Shown here one piece after another: positions 8,417 through 17,493 of a DNA stretch of 46,070 nt. Each line of letters opens with the position of its first letter. Position 1 is the first letter of the stretch. Location of the stretch: NCBI GenBank assembly GCA_964422145.1, contig CAYQZV010000017.1, positions 1 through 46,070 of the forward strand, in the 5' to 3' direction. Below the pieces are notes generated by a model. It was not told where the DNA came from. It worked only from the letters and a program-made list of their open reading frames with translations, and ran no database searches. The DNA comes from JACNKV01 sp964422145 (GTDB taxonomy: Bacteria; Fidelibacterota; Marinisomatia; Marinisomatales; JACNKV01). Made by a program: the position numbers and the translations under genes.

Positions 8417-10999
8417 ATGAACAGTAAAGAGATCAGGCAGTCATTCATTGAGTTTTTTGAAAAGAAACAACATCAGTTTGTAAAAAGCTCGCCCGTCGTT
8501 CCATTTGATGACCCGACATTGTTGTTTACCAACGCAGGGATGAACCAATTCAAGCCCATTTTCTTAAATGAGAAAGAGTCTGGAAATAAACGAGCGGTTA
8601 ACAGTCAAAAATGTATCAGGGTCAGCGGTAAACATAATGACCTCGAAGAAGTCGGCGTTGACACTTTTCACCATACATTTTTTGAAATGCTCGGGAATTG
8701 GTCCTTTGGTGATTATTATAAAAAAGAAGCCATTCAGTGGGCGTGGGAATTATTCACAGAAGTATGGGGGTTGGATAAAAACCGTCTTTGGGCCACGGTT
8801 TACAACGATGATGAAGAAGCCTTTAATTTGTGGACGGAGGTAACGGACATTTCACCGGATCGTGTGCTGAGATTCGGTGACAAAGATAATTTTTGGGAAA
8901 TGGGCGAGACAGGTCCATGTGGTCCCTGTTCTGAAATCCATTATTACATTGGCGATTCACCCGAAGAACAATCGGCAGACGGCGTCAACGTTTCTGACCA
9001 ATATTGGGAGTTGTGGAATCTTGTATTTATCCAATATTTCAGGGATGAAGAAGGGAATTTGAATGACCTTCCATCTAAACATGTTGATACCGGTGCAGGT
9101 TTAGAACGGATTGTGACAGTACTGCAGAATAAGAATAACAACTATGATACCGATCTTTTCATGCCTATCATTCAAAAAATTGAGTCGATCGCATCCTCAT
9201 CAGTGGAGAAAGACCCTGTACCGCATCGTGTGATTGCAGATCATATTCGGATGTTGTCGGTATCGATCGCCGATGGAGCTATGCCGTCAAACGAAGGGAG
9301 AGGGTACGTCCTGCGAAGAATTTTGCGAAGGGCCTCTAGATTTGGGCGTCTATTGGGAATGAATGAAACCTTTTTATATCAGCTCGTCGATCAAGTCGGT
9401 GAAATTTTTGAAGATATTTATCCGGAGATTCTCGATAAGATGTCTCATATTCGGAATGTGATCAGGGCGGAAGAAACCTCGTTCAATGATACTTTAGATC
9501 GGGGCTTGATCCATTTTGAGCGGTACATAAAAAATATGACCGGGAATATAATTCCGGGCGAGGAAGCCTTCAGATTATATGACACGTATGGCTTTCCGTT
9601 AGATTTAACTCAACTAATGGCGCGTGAAAGAGACTTGCATGTTGACGAGCACGGATTTGCATTAGAAATGAGCAAACAAAAAGAACGGGCAAAAGCATCC
9701 GGAAAATTTGTCCAAAAATCAGAGTCATTCGAATGGACAGTCTTATCCGATGGAGAGAACTCTCAGTTTATCGGATACGATTCAATGGAAAGTGATTCAG
9801 TTCTGAAAAAATATTACATTGATGGAGATAAAATCTTTGTCGTGTTGGATAAAACTCCATTCTATGCAGAGTCCGGCGGGCAGGTTGGTGATATCGGTTT
9901 TATCACAGGAGATGATATTGATCTGACCGTTCAGGATACACAAAAAGACGGCGACATGTTTATTCATATTTGTATCGGAGATTTTGCAGTCCCGGTGAAG
10001 AACACAAATATCAAATGTGCAGTGAATAAAACACGGCGTGATGCCATTCGTTTGAACCACACGGCAACACACTTATTGCAAGCAGCTTTGCAGGAAATTT
10101 TAGGAGATCATATTCACCAAGCCGGTTCGCTGGTGACGGAGAATTATCTTCGTTTCGACATGACGCATTACGAAAAAATGACAGCTAATGAGATTCAGCA
10201 AGTGGAAGATATCGTCAATCGTGAAATACGAAACAATCAACCGGTGAGCAGTTCTGTTCAATCGTACGAATACGCCAAGAAAAGCGGCGCTCTGGCACTG
10301 TTCGGAGAGAAATATGGTGATGAAGTCCGTGTGATTACTGTGGGAGATTTTTCGAAAGAACTCTGCGGAGGGACTCATGTTGACCGCGCCGGAGATATCG
10401 GATTATTCATGATCACTGAGGAATCCTCTCTTGCATCGGGTGTTCGCAGGATTATCGCAATCACCGGGAAGCATGCTTATGATCGAGTTCAGGAGCATCG
10501 ATCGGTTTTAGCTGAAGTTCAGCAAATACTAAAAGTGACACCGAACGAATTTGCAGACCGTGTCACAAAGATCATGAAGCAGAGGAAAGAGATCGAGAAA
10601 AAACTCCTTCAAAACATCGATGGACGAGTGAATGTCGACAGCATTTTGAGTGAGGGAAAATCCGTTGGAGATTCAGTCTTAGTGATAAAACAAATGACTG
10701 CGGATTCATTGGATGAATTGAAATCCATTGGTGATCGACTTTATGAAAAACTGCAAAGTGGAATTTGTGTCCTTGGAATAACCGGCGAGAAAAAACCTGC
10801 AATTGTAGTAGTTGTGTCGCAAGATATCGTGAAAGCAGGGACGAAAGCCGGTGATCTGGCTAAAACCATCGGCGGTTTCATGAATGGCGGAGGCGGCGGA
10901 AAACCGCATTTAGCCACTGCCGGAGGAAAAGACAATGCTCTGTTAGCAGATGCGTTGAAAAAAGCAGAAAAGTATTTATCAGATATTCTAAAAAATTGA
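8417..10999 (+). CDS. alaS: Alanyl-tRNA synthetase
   Basis: The 860-residue product has the full AlaRS layout. The class II catalytic core starts with the F-T-N-A-G-M-N-Q-F motif (about residues 36-44). An editing domain contains zinc ligands in HTATHLL (about 549-555) and CGGTH (about 653-657). A C-terminal DHHA1 region has the glycine-rich MNGGGGGKPHLATAGG. It charges tRNA-Ala in the cytoplasm and clears mischarged Ser/Gly. Length is normal for bacterial AlaRS, and the gene ends in TGA at that normal point, evidence that TGA is a true stop codon in this organism. It leads a closely spaced seven-gene run that ends with dinG. Confidence 0.97.
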   Translation: MNSKEIRQSFIEFFEKKQHQFVKSSPVVPFDDPTLLFTNAGMNQFKPIFLNEKESGNKRAVNSQKCIRVSGKHNDLEEVGVDTFHHTFFEMLGNWSFGDYYKKEAIQWAWELFTEVWGLDKNRLWATVYNDDEEAFNLWTEVTDISPDRVLRFGDKDNFWEMGETGPCGPCSEIHYYIGDSPEEQSADGVNVSDQYWELWNLVFIQYFRDEEGNLNDLPSKHVDTGAGLERIVTVLQNKNNNYDTDLFMPIIQKIESIASSSVEKDPVPHRVIADHIRMLSVSIADGAMPSNEGRGYVLRRILRRASRFGRLLGMNETFLYQLVDQVGEIFEDIYPEILDKMSHIRNVIRAEETSFNDTLDRGLIHFERYIKNMTGNIIPGEEAFRLYDTYGFPLDLTQLMARERDLHVDEHGFALEMSKQKERAKASGKFVQKSESFEWTVLSDGENSQFIGYDSMESDSVLKKYYIDGDKIFVVLDKTPFYAESGGQVGDIGFITGDDIDLTVQDTQKDGDMFIHICIGDFAVPVKNTNIKCAVNKTRRDAIRLNHTATHLLQAALQEILGDHIHQAGSLVTENYLRFDMTHYEKMTANEIQQVEDIVNREIRNNQPVSSSVQSYEYAKKSGALALFGEKYGDEVRVITVGDFSKELCGGTHVDRAGDIGLFMITEESSLASGVRRIIAITGKHAYDRVQEHRSVLAEVQQILKVTPNEFADRVTKIMKQRKEIEKKLLQNIDGRVNVDSILSEGKSVGDSVLVIKQMTADSLDELKSIGDRLYEKLQSGICVLGITGEKKPAIVVVVSQDIVKAGTKAGDLAKTIGGFMNGGGGGKPHLATAGGKDNALLADALKKAEKYLSDILKN

Positions 11000-11008
11000 A
11001 GGAATAAA

Positions 11009-11431
11009 ATGAAATACAGGCAAGATCAAAATACATTTTTCATTTACATTCAAAAAAATGAAAAAGTGATGGAGACATTAACTGCTTTTTGCAAGCAGCA
11101 TGAAATTTATGGTGGAGAGGTTACAGGGATTGGTGCCGTCAAAGAAATTGAATTGGGTGCATTTGATCCTGAGAAAAAAGAATATATTACAGTTTCGTAT
11201 GACGATACGTACGAATTGATCTCGTTAAACGGAAATATTACATTAAAAGAGGATAAACCGTTTATCCATGCTCACATGACGATAGGCGATCACGATATGA
11301 ACATATTTGGCGGACATCTTTTTGAAATGAAAGTTGCCGTCGTCGGTGAGTTTATTTTACGAAAGTCTGACGTGACGATTCGAAGAGAGATGGATGAAGA
11401 TATCGGTTTAGCGACATGGAATATTAATTAG
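11009..11431 (+). CDS. PPC/DUF296 domain protein
   Basis: The 140-residue product is a stand-alone PPC (plant and prokaryote conserved, DUF296) domain. Recognisable elements are GGEVTGIGAVKEIELGAFD near the start and the histidine-containing core FIHAHMTIGDHDMNIFGGHL, which in family structures forms a trimer with a metal or ligand pocket. Bacterial members are often described as putative DNA-binding proteins, but the molecular role is poorly established. It begins nine bases after alaS. Confidence 0.85.
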   Translation: MKYRQDQNTFFIYIQKNEKVMETLTAFCKQHEIYGGEVTGIGAVKEIELGAFDPEKKEYITVSYDDTYELISLNGNITLKEDKPFIHAHMTIGDHDMNIFGGHLFEMKVAVVGEFILRKSDVTIRREMDEDIGLATWNIN

Positions 11432-11448
11432 AAAAAATTGAGGATATT

Positions 11449-11835
11449 ATGACAAGAAAATTAATTTTTACCGAGAAAGCACCGAAAGCGATCGGTCCCT
11501 ATAATCAAGCTGTTGTATCGAATGGGTTTGTATTTACAGCCGGTCAAATACCAATTGATCCGAGTACCGGTACGGTGGTTATCGGGGATTTCAAACAAAG
11601 GGTAGATCAGGTTTTACAGAACATAAAGGCAATATTGGATGCGTCGGATTCTTCGCTGGATAATATTGTCAAACTTACGGTGTTTTTAACGGATCTTGGT
11701 CGATTCCAAGAATTGAATGAGATCTTTTCAGAATGGTTTTCTGAAACCGATCCGCCTGCAAGATCTGCCGTTCAGGTATCAGCACTTCCAGCCGGTGTAG
11801 ACGTTGAGATTGAGTGTGTTGCAGAAGTTATCTAA
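11449..11835 (+). CDS. ridA: RidA family enamine/imine deaminase
   Basis: The 128-residue product is a full-length RidA (YjgF/YER057c/UK114) protein. The N-terminal signature APKAIGPYNQAVVSNGFVFTAGQIP is clear, the arginine expected to bind the substrate carboxylate is in PPARSAVQV, and the end reads VEIECVAEVI. RidA proteins hydrolyse reactive enamine/imine intermediates made by PLP enzymes such as threonine dehydratase. The threonine-catabolic tdh-kbl genes lie elsewhere in this window, but a link is only speculative. Confidence 0.93.
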   Translation: MTRKLIFTEKAPKAIGPYNQAVVSNGFVFTAGQIPIDPSTGTVVIGDFKQRVDQVLQNIKAILDASDSSLDNIVKLTVFLTDLGRFQELNEIFSEWFSETDPPARSAVQVSALPAGVDVEIECVAEVI

Positions 11836-12256
11836 ATTATTCCTCACTTCAATCATTAGCCTGTCTTTTCTTTTTGGGGTGGATGACCCTCAGGATTCCA
11901 CTGTTGTTGTATCGCCAAAAAAAGCTGCTTTATGGTCGATCATCCCCGGGGGAGGACAATTTTATAATCGTCAGTATTTGAAAGCGGGAGCGGTAGTCAT
12001 CGCCGAAGCTTTTTATATTTGGAAATTTAACGAGAATCGAATCAACTATCGATATTACAATGATGCATTACCGTTTTCAAAATCACGGTATTTAGATAAG
12101 CGAAATAAATATGCATGGTGGATCGGTTTTGTATGGGCGTATGGCATGCTGGATGCAGTGGTTGAAGCACATTTAAAACCGTTCAATGATATCATGAATG
12201 AAGATATTGAAACGGGTCAGATCAAAGAGGAGAAGGAAGACATCGATGAAGAATAG
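11804..12256 (+). CDS. DUF5683-like membrane protein
   Basis: The 150-residue product has an N-terminal hydrophobic segment, then SPKKAALWSIIPGGGQFYNRQYLKAG, the hallmark of DUF5683 proteins of Bacteroidota and relatives (proline-glycine-rich turn followed by a membrane helix). A second membrane segment is near WWIGFVWAYGMLDAVVEAH, and an acidic tail follows. Start choice is uncertain: TTG 11804, GTG 11816 and TTG 11819 are all possible and all overlap the end of ridA. Its end overlaps the transporter gene by 11 bases. Function is unknown for the family. Confidence 0.7.
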   Translation: MRLSVLQKLSKLFLTSIISLSFLFGVDDPQDSTVVVSPKKAALWSIIPGGGQFYNRQYLKAGAVVIAEAFYIWKFNENRINYRYYNDALPFSKSRYLDKRNKYAWWIGFVWAYGMLDAVVEAHLKPFNDIMNEDIETGQIKEEKEDIDEE

Positions 12257-13631
12257 AGAACACTGGGGCTCAAGAGTCGGATTTATCTTAGCGGCTGCCG
12301 GTTCGGCTGTCGGATTGGGTAACTTATGGAAATTTCCATACATCACATGGCATAACAATGGAGGTGCTTTTGTACTGATTTATCTTGTTGCTGTGGTCGT
12401 AATCGGATTGCCGATTATGATGGCAGAGATATTGATCGGAAGAAAAACACAAAACAATCCGGTTCCGGCATTCGAAACACTTGGCGGAAAAAAATGGGGA
12501 TTCGTCGGCTGGCTCGGTGTTCTAACCGGATTTGTAATCTTGGGATACTACAGTGTGATTGCCGGATGGACGATTACATCATTTATCTCCTGTATCGACT
12601 GGAGTCTCAACGGATATGTGAAACCTGAAGACAGTGCTTTTGGTGAATTTATCAGTAACGGGCCGTTACAATTGTTACTCTCTTTCATTTTTCTTGGGCT
12701 GACCTCGATGGTCATTTGGAAAGGCGTCAAAAAGGGAATTGAACGGGCGATTCGTGTGTTGATGCCGGTTCTGTTTGTCATCTTAGTCTATTTGGTGATT
12801 ATGGTTGTGTTTCTCCCCGGATATGGAAAAGCGATTGCCTTTTTATTCAAACCTAATTTTGCTGAGCTGCCGTCTGCAGGAATACTGGAAGCAGTCGGTC
12901 ATGCTTTCTTTACACTTTCCTTAGGGATGGGTGCTATGATCACCTACGGTTCATACATGAAAAAAACAGATTCTATTACACAGAATGCTGTACTGGTTGT
13001 CCTGTTGGATACGGTGGTTGCCATTGTAGCCTGTATCATCATGTATACGATCATCTTTTCTGCTCCGGATGTGATGTCCGGTATTTCCGGTTCAACAGTT
13101 GGAATGTTGTTTATCACGCTTCCAAATTTACTGTACACTGAAATTCCGTTTGGTGCGATGGTTGCTCCGATCTTTTACATTTTAGTCGGATTTGCGGCTC
13201 TTTCATCGACGATCTCATTGCTTGAGGTGATTGTATCTCTGATGATTGACAAATTGAAACTCCAACGTCAAAAAGCGACTTTTATCGGCGCAGGGATTAC
13301 CTACGTCGTTTCTTTCTTTGCTGCGCTGTCACTCGGCGGAGTTTCATGGTTGTCTAATTTCTCGTTATTCGGGGAAGGGAAAGAAGGAGTTCTCAATACA
13401 TTGGATCATATCGCTGCGAATTGGCTGCTGCCGATCGGCGGATTATTAATCACCGTTTTTGTCGGTTGGGTATTGAATAAAGAGATTGTCGAAAATGAAG
13501 TGGGTAAATATCATCCTGATGGATCGGTGAAATTCACATATCGGGCATTTTATTTCTTTATTCGATATGTCGCTCCGATCGCTATTCTTTCGGTGATCAT
13601 TGCAGTAATCCTCGGTAAAGATTTTAGTTAA
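12246..13631 (+). CDS. Sodium-dependent transporter, neurotransmitter:sodium symporter (SNF) family
   Basis: I place the start at ATG 12246, not at an upstream in-frame ATG. The protein then begins MKNREHWGSRVGFILAAAG as family members do, and GGAGAAGGA-like bases lie just upstream. The 461-residue product has about 11-12 membrane helices. Helix 1 carries GSAVGLGNLWKFPY, the unwound Na+/substrate site of LeuT-fold transporters. Family members couple Na+ entry to uptake of amino acids or similar solutes at the inner membrane; the substrate cannot be read from sequence. It overlaps the preceding gene by 11 bases and is followed 16 bases later by an unknown membrane protein that may work with it. 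Confidence 0.93.
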   Translation: MKNREHWGSRVGFILAAAGSAVGLGNLWKFPYITWHNNGGAFVLIYLVAVVVIGLPIMMAEILIGRKTQNNPVPAFETLGGKKWGFVGWLGVLTGFVILGYYSVIAGWTITSFISCIDWSLNGYVKPEDSAFGEFISNGPLQLLLSFIFLGLTSMVIWKGVKKGIERAIRVLMPVLFVILVYLVIMVVFLPGYGKAIAFLFKPNFAELPSAGILEAVGHAFFTLSLGMGAMITYGSYMKKTDSITQNAVLVVLLDTVVAIVACIIMYTIIFSAPDVMSGISGSTVGMLFITLPNLLYTEIPFGAMVAPIFYILVGFAALSSTISLLEVIVSLMIDKLKLQRQKATFIGAGITYVVSFFAALSLGGVSWLSNFSLFGEGKEGVLNTLDHIAANWLLPIGGLLITVFVGWVLNKEIVENEVGKYHPDGSVKFTYRAFYFFIRYVAPIAILSVIIAVILGKDFS

Positions 13632-13647
13632 TACAGAAGGTAAACGT

Positions 13648-14481
13648 ATGTTAATTTCAAGAATTGCACCGCCAAAATCGGCACTGTATCAGCGAATCGC
13701 AAATAAGATCGCTTCGTTGGATCATCTCATGGACTATCAACCACTAACGTGGTTTGGACTGTGGTCAATCTTTGCTGCAGGGATGGCGGCAAAAGGAGGG
13801 GAGATCGATCGATACCATTATTGGGATTGGTCTAATTGGCTGATCGGAATCGTCATATTACTTGTGCTGACTTACTTTGTTTCGGTGTTTCTGTTAAAAC
13901 CGAAGCGGATCAGTTTTCAGCCGTCATCCTCACCTATCCGATCAGTATTGGTCGTGACCTGGGTTGGGATGATCTTATTCATCACCGGCTGGAAGGTGCC
14001 ATTTGTCCTAAACGGGTTCACATTTGATGACCTTCTGCCGCAAGCCGGACGGGTCTTTTTGTACATGATTCCGTATGTTTTGATGTTTGCTGCTTTGGCG
14101 TTTGTGCATTCCGTCAAAATTGATGATGACGGAGAGAGCTTACCGACCGTTCAATCTCAGTCACAGCGGTTTAACTGTTTTGGGATTGCCTTCATTTTGC
14201 TGGTGTTTGGACTTATTTTTGGATTTTATTTGGAAGATCCGGTTATTACAACCGCTTCAGCTGTCAGTCTGCCCTTTGTAGGAATCGGATTTCTTTTTAA
14301 AGCTGTTCGCCATGTCCAGCGGGCAAAAGTGTATCCGATTTTCATCACTGCTATGTTTGTTTCATTGAGAGAACCATGGCTGTTAATTCCGGTTGCAGTT
14401 TTATTTTTCACATTACGGTTTTATCACTATTTCCGCTATGAAATTGTCTATCCTACATTTGCAGTAGAATTAGAGGAGTAA
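13648..14481 (+). CDS. Multi-pass membrane protein of unknown function
   Basis: I do not recognise the family. The 277-residue product has about eight hydrophobic segments (for instance about residues 68-90, 105-120, 130-150, 175-195, 198-215 and 235-252) separated by short basic loops. The N-terminal 50 residues contain an amphipathic cytoplasmic stretch (PPKSALYQRIANKIASLDHLMDYQ split by charged residues). It lies in the operon between the SNF-type transporter and dinG with gaps of 16 and 23 bases. A role alongside the transporter is suggested only by proximity. Confidence 0.65.
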   Translation: MLISRIAPPKSALYQRIANKIASLDHLMDYQPLTWFGLWSIFAAGMAAKGGEIDRYHYWDWSNWLIGIVILLVLTYFVSVFLLKPKRISFQPSSSPIRSVLVVTWVGMILFITGWKVPFVLNGFTFDDLLPQAGRVFLYMIPYVLMFAALAFVHSVKIDDDGESLPTVQSQSQRFNCFGIAFILLVFGLIFGFYLEDPVITTASAVSLPFVGIGFLFKAVRHVQRAKVYPIFITAMFVSLREPWLLIPVAVLFFTLRFYHYFRYEIVYPTFAVELEE

Positions 14482-14504
14482 CTCCGTTTAACACTCAGGC
14501 TGTT

Positions 14505-17327
14505 TTGGATTTAAAAACCATACTCAAAAAACTAAACCTGTCATCATTTATCTCATTTGATTTTGAGACCACCGGATTAGACTCATCCGCAGATCGGATC
14601 ATTGAGATTGCTGCGGTCCGGTTTGTTGACGGTGAACCCGTTGACCGTTTTGTAACCTTATTGAATCCGGGTTTTCCGATCTCGGAAACCATTACGGATA
14701 TTACAGGTATCACGAACAAAATGGTCGCTAATATGCCCGAAGAAGACGAGATTGTCGATGAATTCTTGGACTTTTTGGGAGATGATCCCCTGATCGCTCA
14801 TAATATTGCGTTCGATATCGCTTTTTTAAACCAGCTTTGTGACCGATTTGAGAAACCAAAACTTCAAAGCTCTCTTTACGATAGTTTACAACTTGCCCGG
14901 ACGTTTTTATACGATCAACCCGCATTTAATTTAGGATCAATTTCTGAATATTACGGTTTGTCATCAGAAGGGGCGCATCGAGCTGAAGCCGATGCCGACA
15001 ATACCGGAAAAATATTTATCCATTTGGTGGAAGAAGCAGCCGGATACCCACTCTCCGTCATGACTAAAATCCTTGCTGTTCTCAAATCAGCTGAACTGCC
15101 GAACAAATCATTGTACGTCCATTTAGCGAATACGCTAACCCAATTGGGAATTGTCGGTGAAGGACTGACTAAACCGAAAGCCATTCATCAACAAAACGAG
15201 AATATTTTTTCACAAGAGGGGTCTGGATCAATCCATGATTTGTCGGTCGATGATGTGTTTAACCGAACCGGATTGCTGCATAAGCAAATGGAACAGTTTG
15301 AAGAGAGGGGCGAGCAGCGTGAGTATTCTGATTTTATCGAAAAAGTTTTCATGGATGAGCCCAAAATTGGTATCGCTGAAGCCGGAACCGGTTTGGGCAA
15401 ATCGCTGGCGTATCTTTTCCCTGCATTAAAGCGTGTATCAAACGGAGAAGATACAGGCCCGACCGTTATCTCATGTCATACAAAACATTTACAGGATCAG
15501 CTATTTTATAAAGATTTGCCGTTGTTGGCCAAAGCGCTTGACGTTCCAATTCGGGCGATCAAACTAAAAGGGCGGAATAATTACATCTGCAAAACCCGAT
15601 TGAACTGGGTGATTTCCGACGCGAAAAACTTATTGAACGATGTTGAAATTGCCAGCTTACTGCCGATTATAATTTGGCTGGAATGGACGCAAACTGGTGA
15701 TCTGTCCGAATGTAACGGATTCTGGAGTACCCGTCCGAGGAGACTGTCCACGTTGATCCGCAGCGATCATGGATTTTGCACCACATCCATTTGTGCGAAA
15801 CATCACGGGTGTTATTTCGGAAAAGTGCGCCGATCGCTGTTTGATGCGCATTTGATCATCATAAATCACGCACTCCTGTTATCGGAAATTCAGTCCCCAG
15901 GATTCTTGCCCGATTACAATGCCGTTGTCATTGATGAGGCGCATAATTTGATCGGAGCAGCTTACAGTCAGCTGTCGATGTCATTGGACAGGCCCACCAC
16001 CCAATTGATGCTGAATAACATCGACCCGACATCGAATATGAATGCTCGCTGGGTGAAAATTATGAAAGCGGTTGCTGGTTTGCATCCGGAGTTTCACGAG
16101 CTGTTAACGCAGTTGGAAACTCGCTCAAAAGCGGTAAGAAACGATGCTGAACGTTTCTTTAAATCCCTTGTGATGAATACGGAACATAAGTTTGATATCA
16201 ATGCTTATTATCCTCAGAAACATATCGTGGAGAACATCACAAAGGAATACGGGATTATTCACGGTGAAGTCCTGGATGTCGAACGATCCATGCATGAACT
16301 AAAGAATACCTTGACTCGGGCTGCAAAGTCATTGGTCGCTGTTGATCACACAAAAGAGAATTACACCGATCTCCACCAAGCGCTTGAACAGCGGCTGGAA
16401 ATGGTCGATGAATTACACGCCACATTTAGCGCGGTGCTGATCAATCAAATTAAAGGATGGGTTTACTGGCAGGAAGGACAATTCCGTCAATCCAGGAAAA
16501 AAGATGCCAAGCTGTATTTGACGTTATGTGCTGCTCCCATTGATGTGGCAGAGCTTTTAGCTAACAAACTTTTCATGCGTTTGGATCATTGCGTACTGAC
16601 TTCTGCAACGTTAAAAGTCGATGACACGTTCAGGTATTTTATCAGCCGGACGGGCATTGATCGAATCACGGAGAAAAAAGTACTCAAAAAAGAATTTACG
16701 AGTCCGTTTTACTATCCGGATCAAGTAAGCTATTTGCAGTACAGCGGAAGTCGTAATATCACGTCAGATCCATCATCGATTGCATCGGTGATTTACGGAT
16801 TGCATCAGCGGTATCAAAAGCGGATCATGGTTTTGTTCACTGCACACGCCACACTGAACGGAACTTACCAACAGCTCAGAAAAATGCCCGGCGGAAGAGA
16901 CATGCCCCTTTTCGCTCAAGTCTACGGAACATCCCGCTATGCGATGATTAAAGGAATGCGAGACACGCCGAACGGAATTTTAATGGGAACGAACTCATTT
17001 TGGGAAGGTGTGGATCTTCCCGGTGATCTGCTGGAAATCCTTGTGATTACGAAACTGCCGTTTGATGTGCCGTCTGAACCGGTAGTCAAAGCCTATTCTA
17101 GACTGGTTGAAGCGTCGGGCGGAAATTCGTTTTTTGAATATTCGGTTCCAGAATGCGTGACCAAATTCAGACAAGGGTTTGGACGGTTGATCCGCACGAC
17201 ATACGATCAAGGAACCTTCATTGTTTTGGATGACCGGATCGTTAATAAGGGATACGGAAAGCATTTTCGTGAAGCCATTCCGGTTCGAATGGAAGTCTTC
17301 TCTCACGCAAGTGATTTAAGTTATTAG
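14505..17327 (+). CDS. dinG: Exonuclease-DinG-family helicase with iron-sulfur cysteine motif
   Basis: The 940-residue product begins at TTG. Residues about 12-175 form a DnaQ-like DEDDh exonuclease domain (FDFETTGL with D19/E21, HNIAFDIAFL, HRAEADAD). An XPD/DinG superfamily 2 helicase follows: Walker A AGTGLGKS at 293-300, DEAH at 477-480, and motif VI QGFGRLIR near the C-terminus. Four cysteines, C362, C425, C430 and C436 (spacing X62-X4-X5), match the XPD/DinG [4Fe-4S] pattern. The protein should unwind 5'-tailed DNA or DNA-RNA hybrids and may degrade 3' ends, acting in repair or clearing of replication-transcription conflicts. It is the last gene of the alaS run. Confidence 0.92.
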   Translation: MDLKTILKKLNLSSFISFDFETTGLDSSADRIIEIAAVRFVDGEPVDRFVTLLNPGFPISETITDITGITNKMVANMPEEDEIVDEFLDFLGDDPLIAHNIAFDIAFLNQLCDRFEKPKLQSSLYDSLQLARTFLYDQPAFNLGSISEYYGLSSEGAHRAEADADNTGKIFIHLVEEAAGYPLSVMTKILAVLKSAELPNKSLYVHLANTLTQLGIVGEGLTKPKAIHQQNENIFSQEGSGSIHDLSVDDVFNRTGLLHKQMEQFEERGEQREYSDFIEKVFMDEPKIGIAEAGTGLGKSLAYLFPALKRVSNGEDTGPTVISCHTKHLQDQLFYKDLPLLAKALDVPIRAIKLKGRNNYICKTRLNWVISDAKNLLNDVEIASLLPIIIWLEWTQTGDLSECNGFWSTRPRRLSTLIRSDHGFCTTSICAKHHGCYFGKVRRSLFDAHLIIINHALLLSEIQSPGFLPDYNAVVIDEAHNLIGAAYSQLSMSLDRPTTQLMLNNIDPTSNMNARWVKIMKAVAGLHPEFHELLTQLETRSKAVRNDAERFFKSLVMNTEHKFDINAYYPQKHIVENITKEYGIIHGEVLDVERSMHELKNTLTRAAKSLVAVDHTKENYTDLHQALEQRLEMVDELHATFSAVLINQIKGWVYWQEGQFRQSRKKDAKLYLTLCAAPIDVAELLANKLFMRLDHCVLTSATLKVDDTFRYFISRTGIDRITEKKVLKKEFTSPFYYPDQVSYLQYSGSRNITSDPSSIASVIYGLHQRYQKRIMVLFTAHATLNGTYQQLRKMPGGRDMPLFAQVYGTSRYAMIKGMRDTPNGILMGTNSFWEGVDLPGDLLEILVITKLPFDVPSEPVVKAYSRLVEASGGNSFFEYSVPECVTKFRQGFGRLIRTTYDQGTFIVLDDRIVNKGYGKHFREAIPVRMEVFSHASDLSY

Positions 17328-17336
17328 ACTTCCTTC

Positions 17337-17368
17337 TTGGTTTATTCACGGAAAAACTGATAATTTTC
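17337..17368 (+). promoter_or_regulatory. Predicted -33/-7 promoter for guaB
   Basis: TTG at 17337-17339, 21 bases, then TAATTTTC at 17361-17368, in the 166-base gap between dinG and guaB. The inferred transcript would carry a leader of about 120 bases before the guaB ATG at 17494, long enough to hold the hairpin at 17409-17428. Confidence 0.4.
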
Positions 17369-17408
17369 CTCATGTGGGGAGTCACCTTTTTTTATAACTT
17401 GAACCCTC

Positions 17409-17428
17409 TTGAGTTTTTCCAAACTCAA
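17409..17428 (+). promoter_or_regulatory. Perfect hairpin in the guaB leader
   Basis: TTGAGTTT (17409-17416), loop TTCC, then AAACTCAA (17421-17428) form an eight-base-pair perfect stem with a tetraloop. No T-run follows, so it is not a standard intrinsic terminator. It lies 66 bases before the guaB start and could stabilise the message or take part in leader control. It matches no riboswitch class I know. Confidence 0.35.
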
Positions 17429-17493
17429 CCGACTCTCAGCGCCTTTAAATTAACATCCAAATTCTCCGTAACCCTTCCAATGATAAGGCCAAA

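Noticed and set aside
12198..12245. Longer start of the SNF transporter at an upstream ATG
   Set aside because: The extra 16 residues (very basic, from the other frame of the preceding gene) are not part of the family; the protein begins properly at 12246 with a ribosome-binding site before it.
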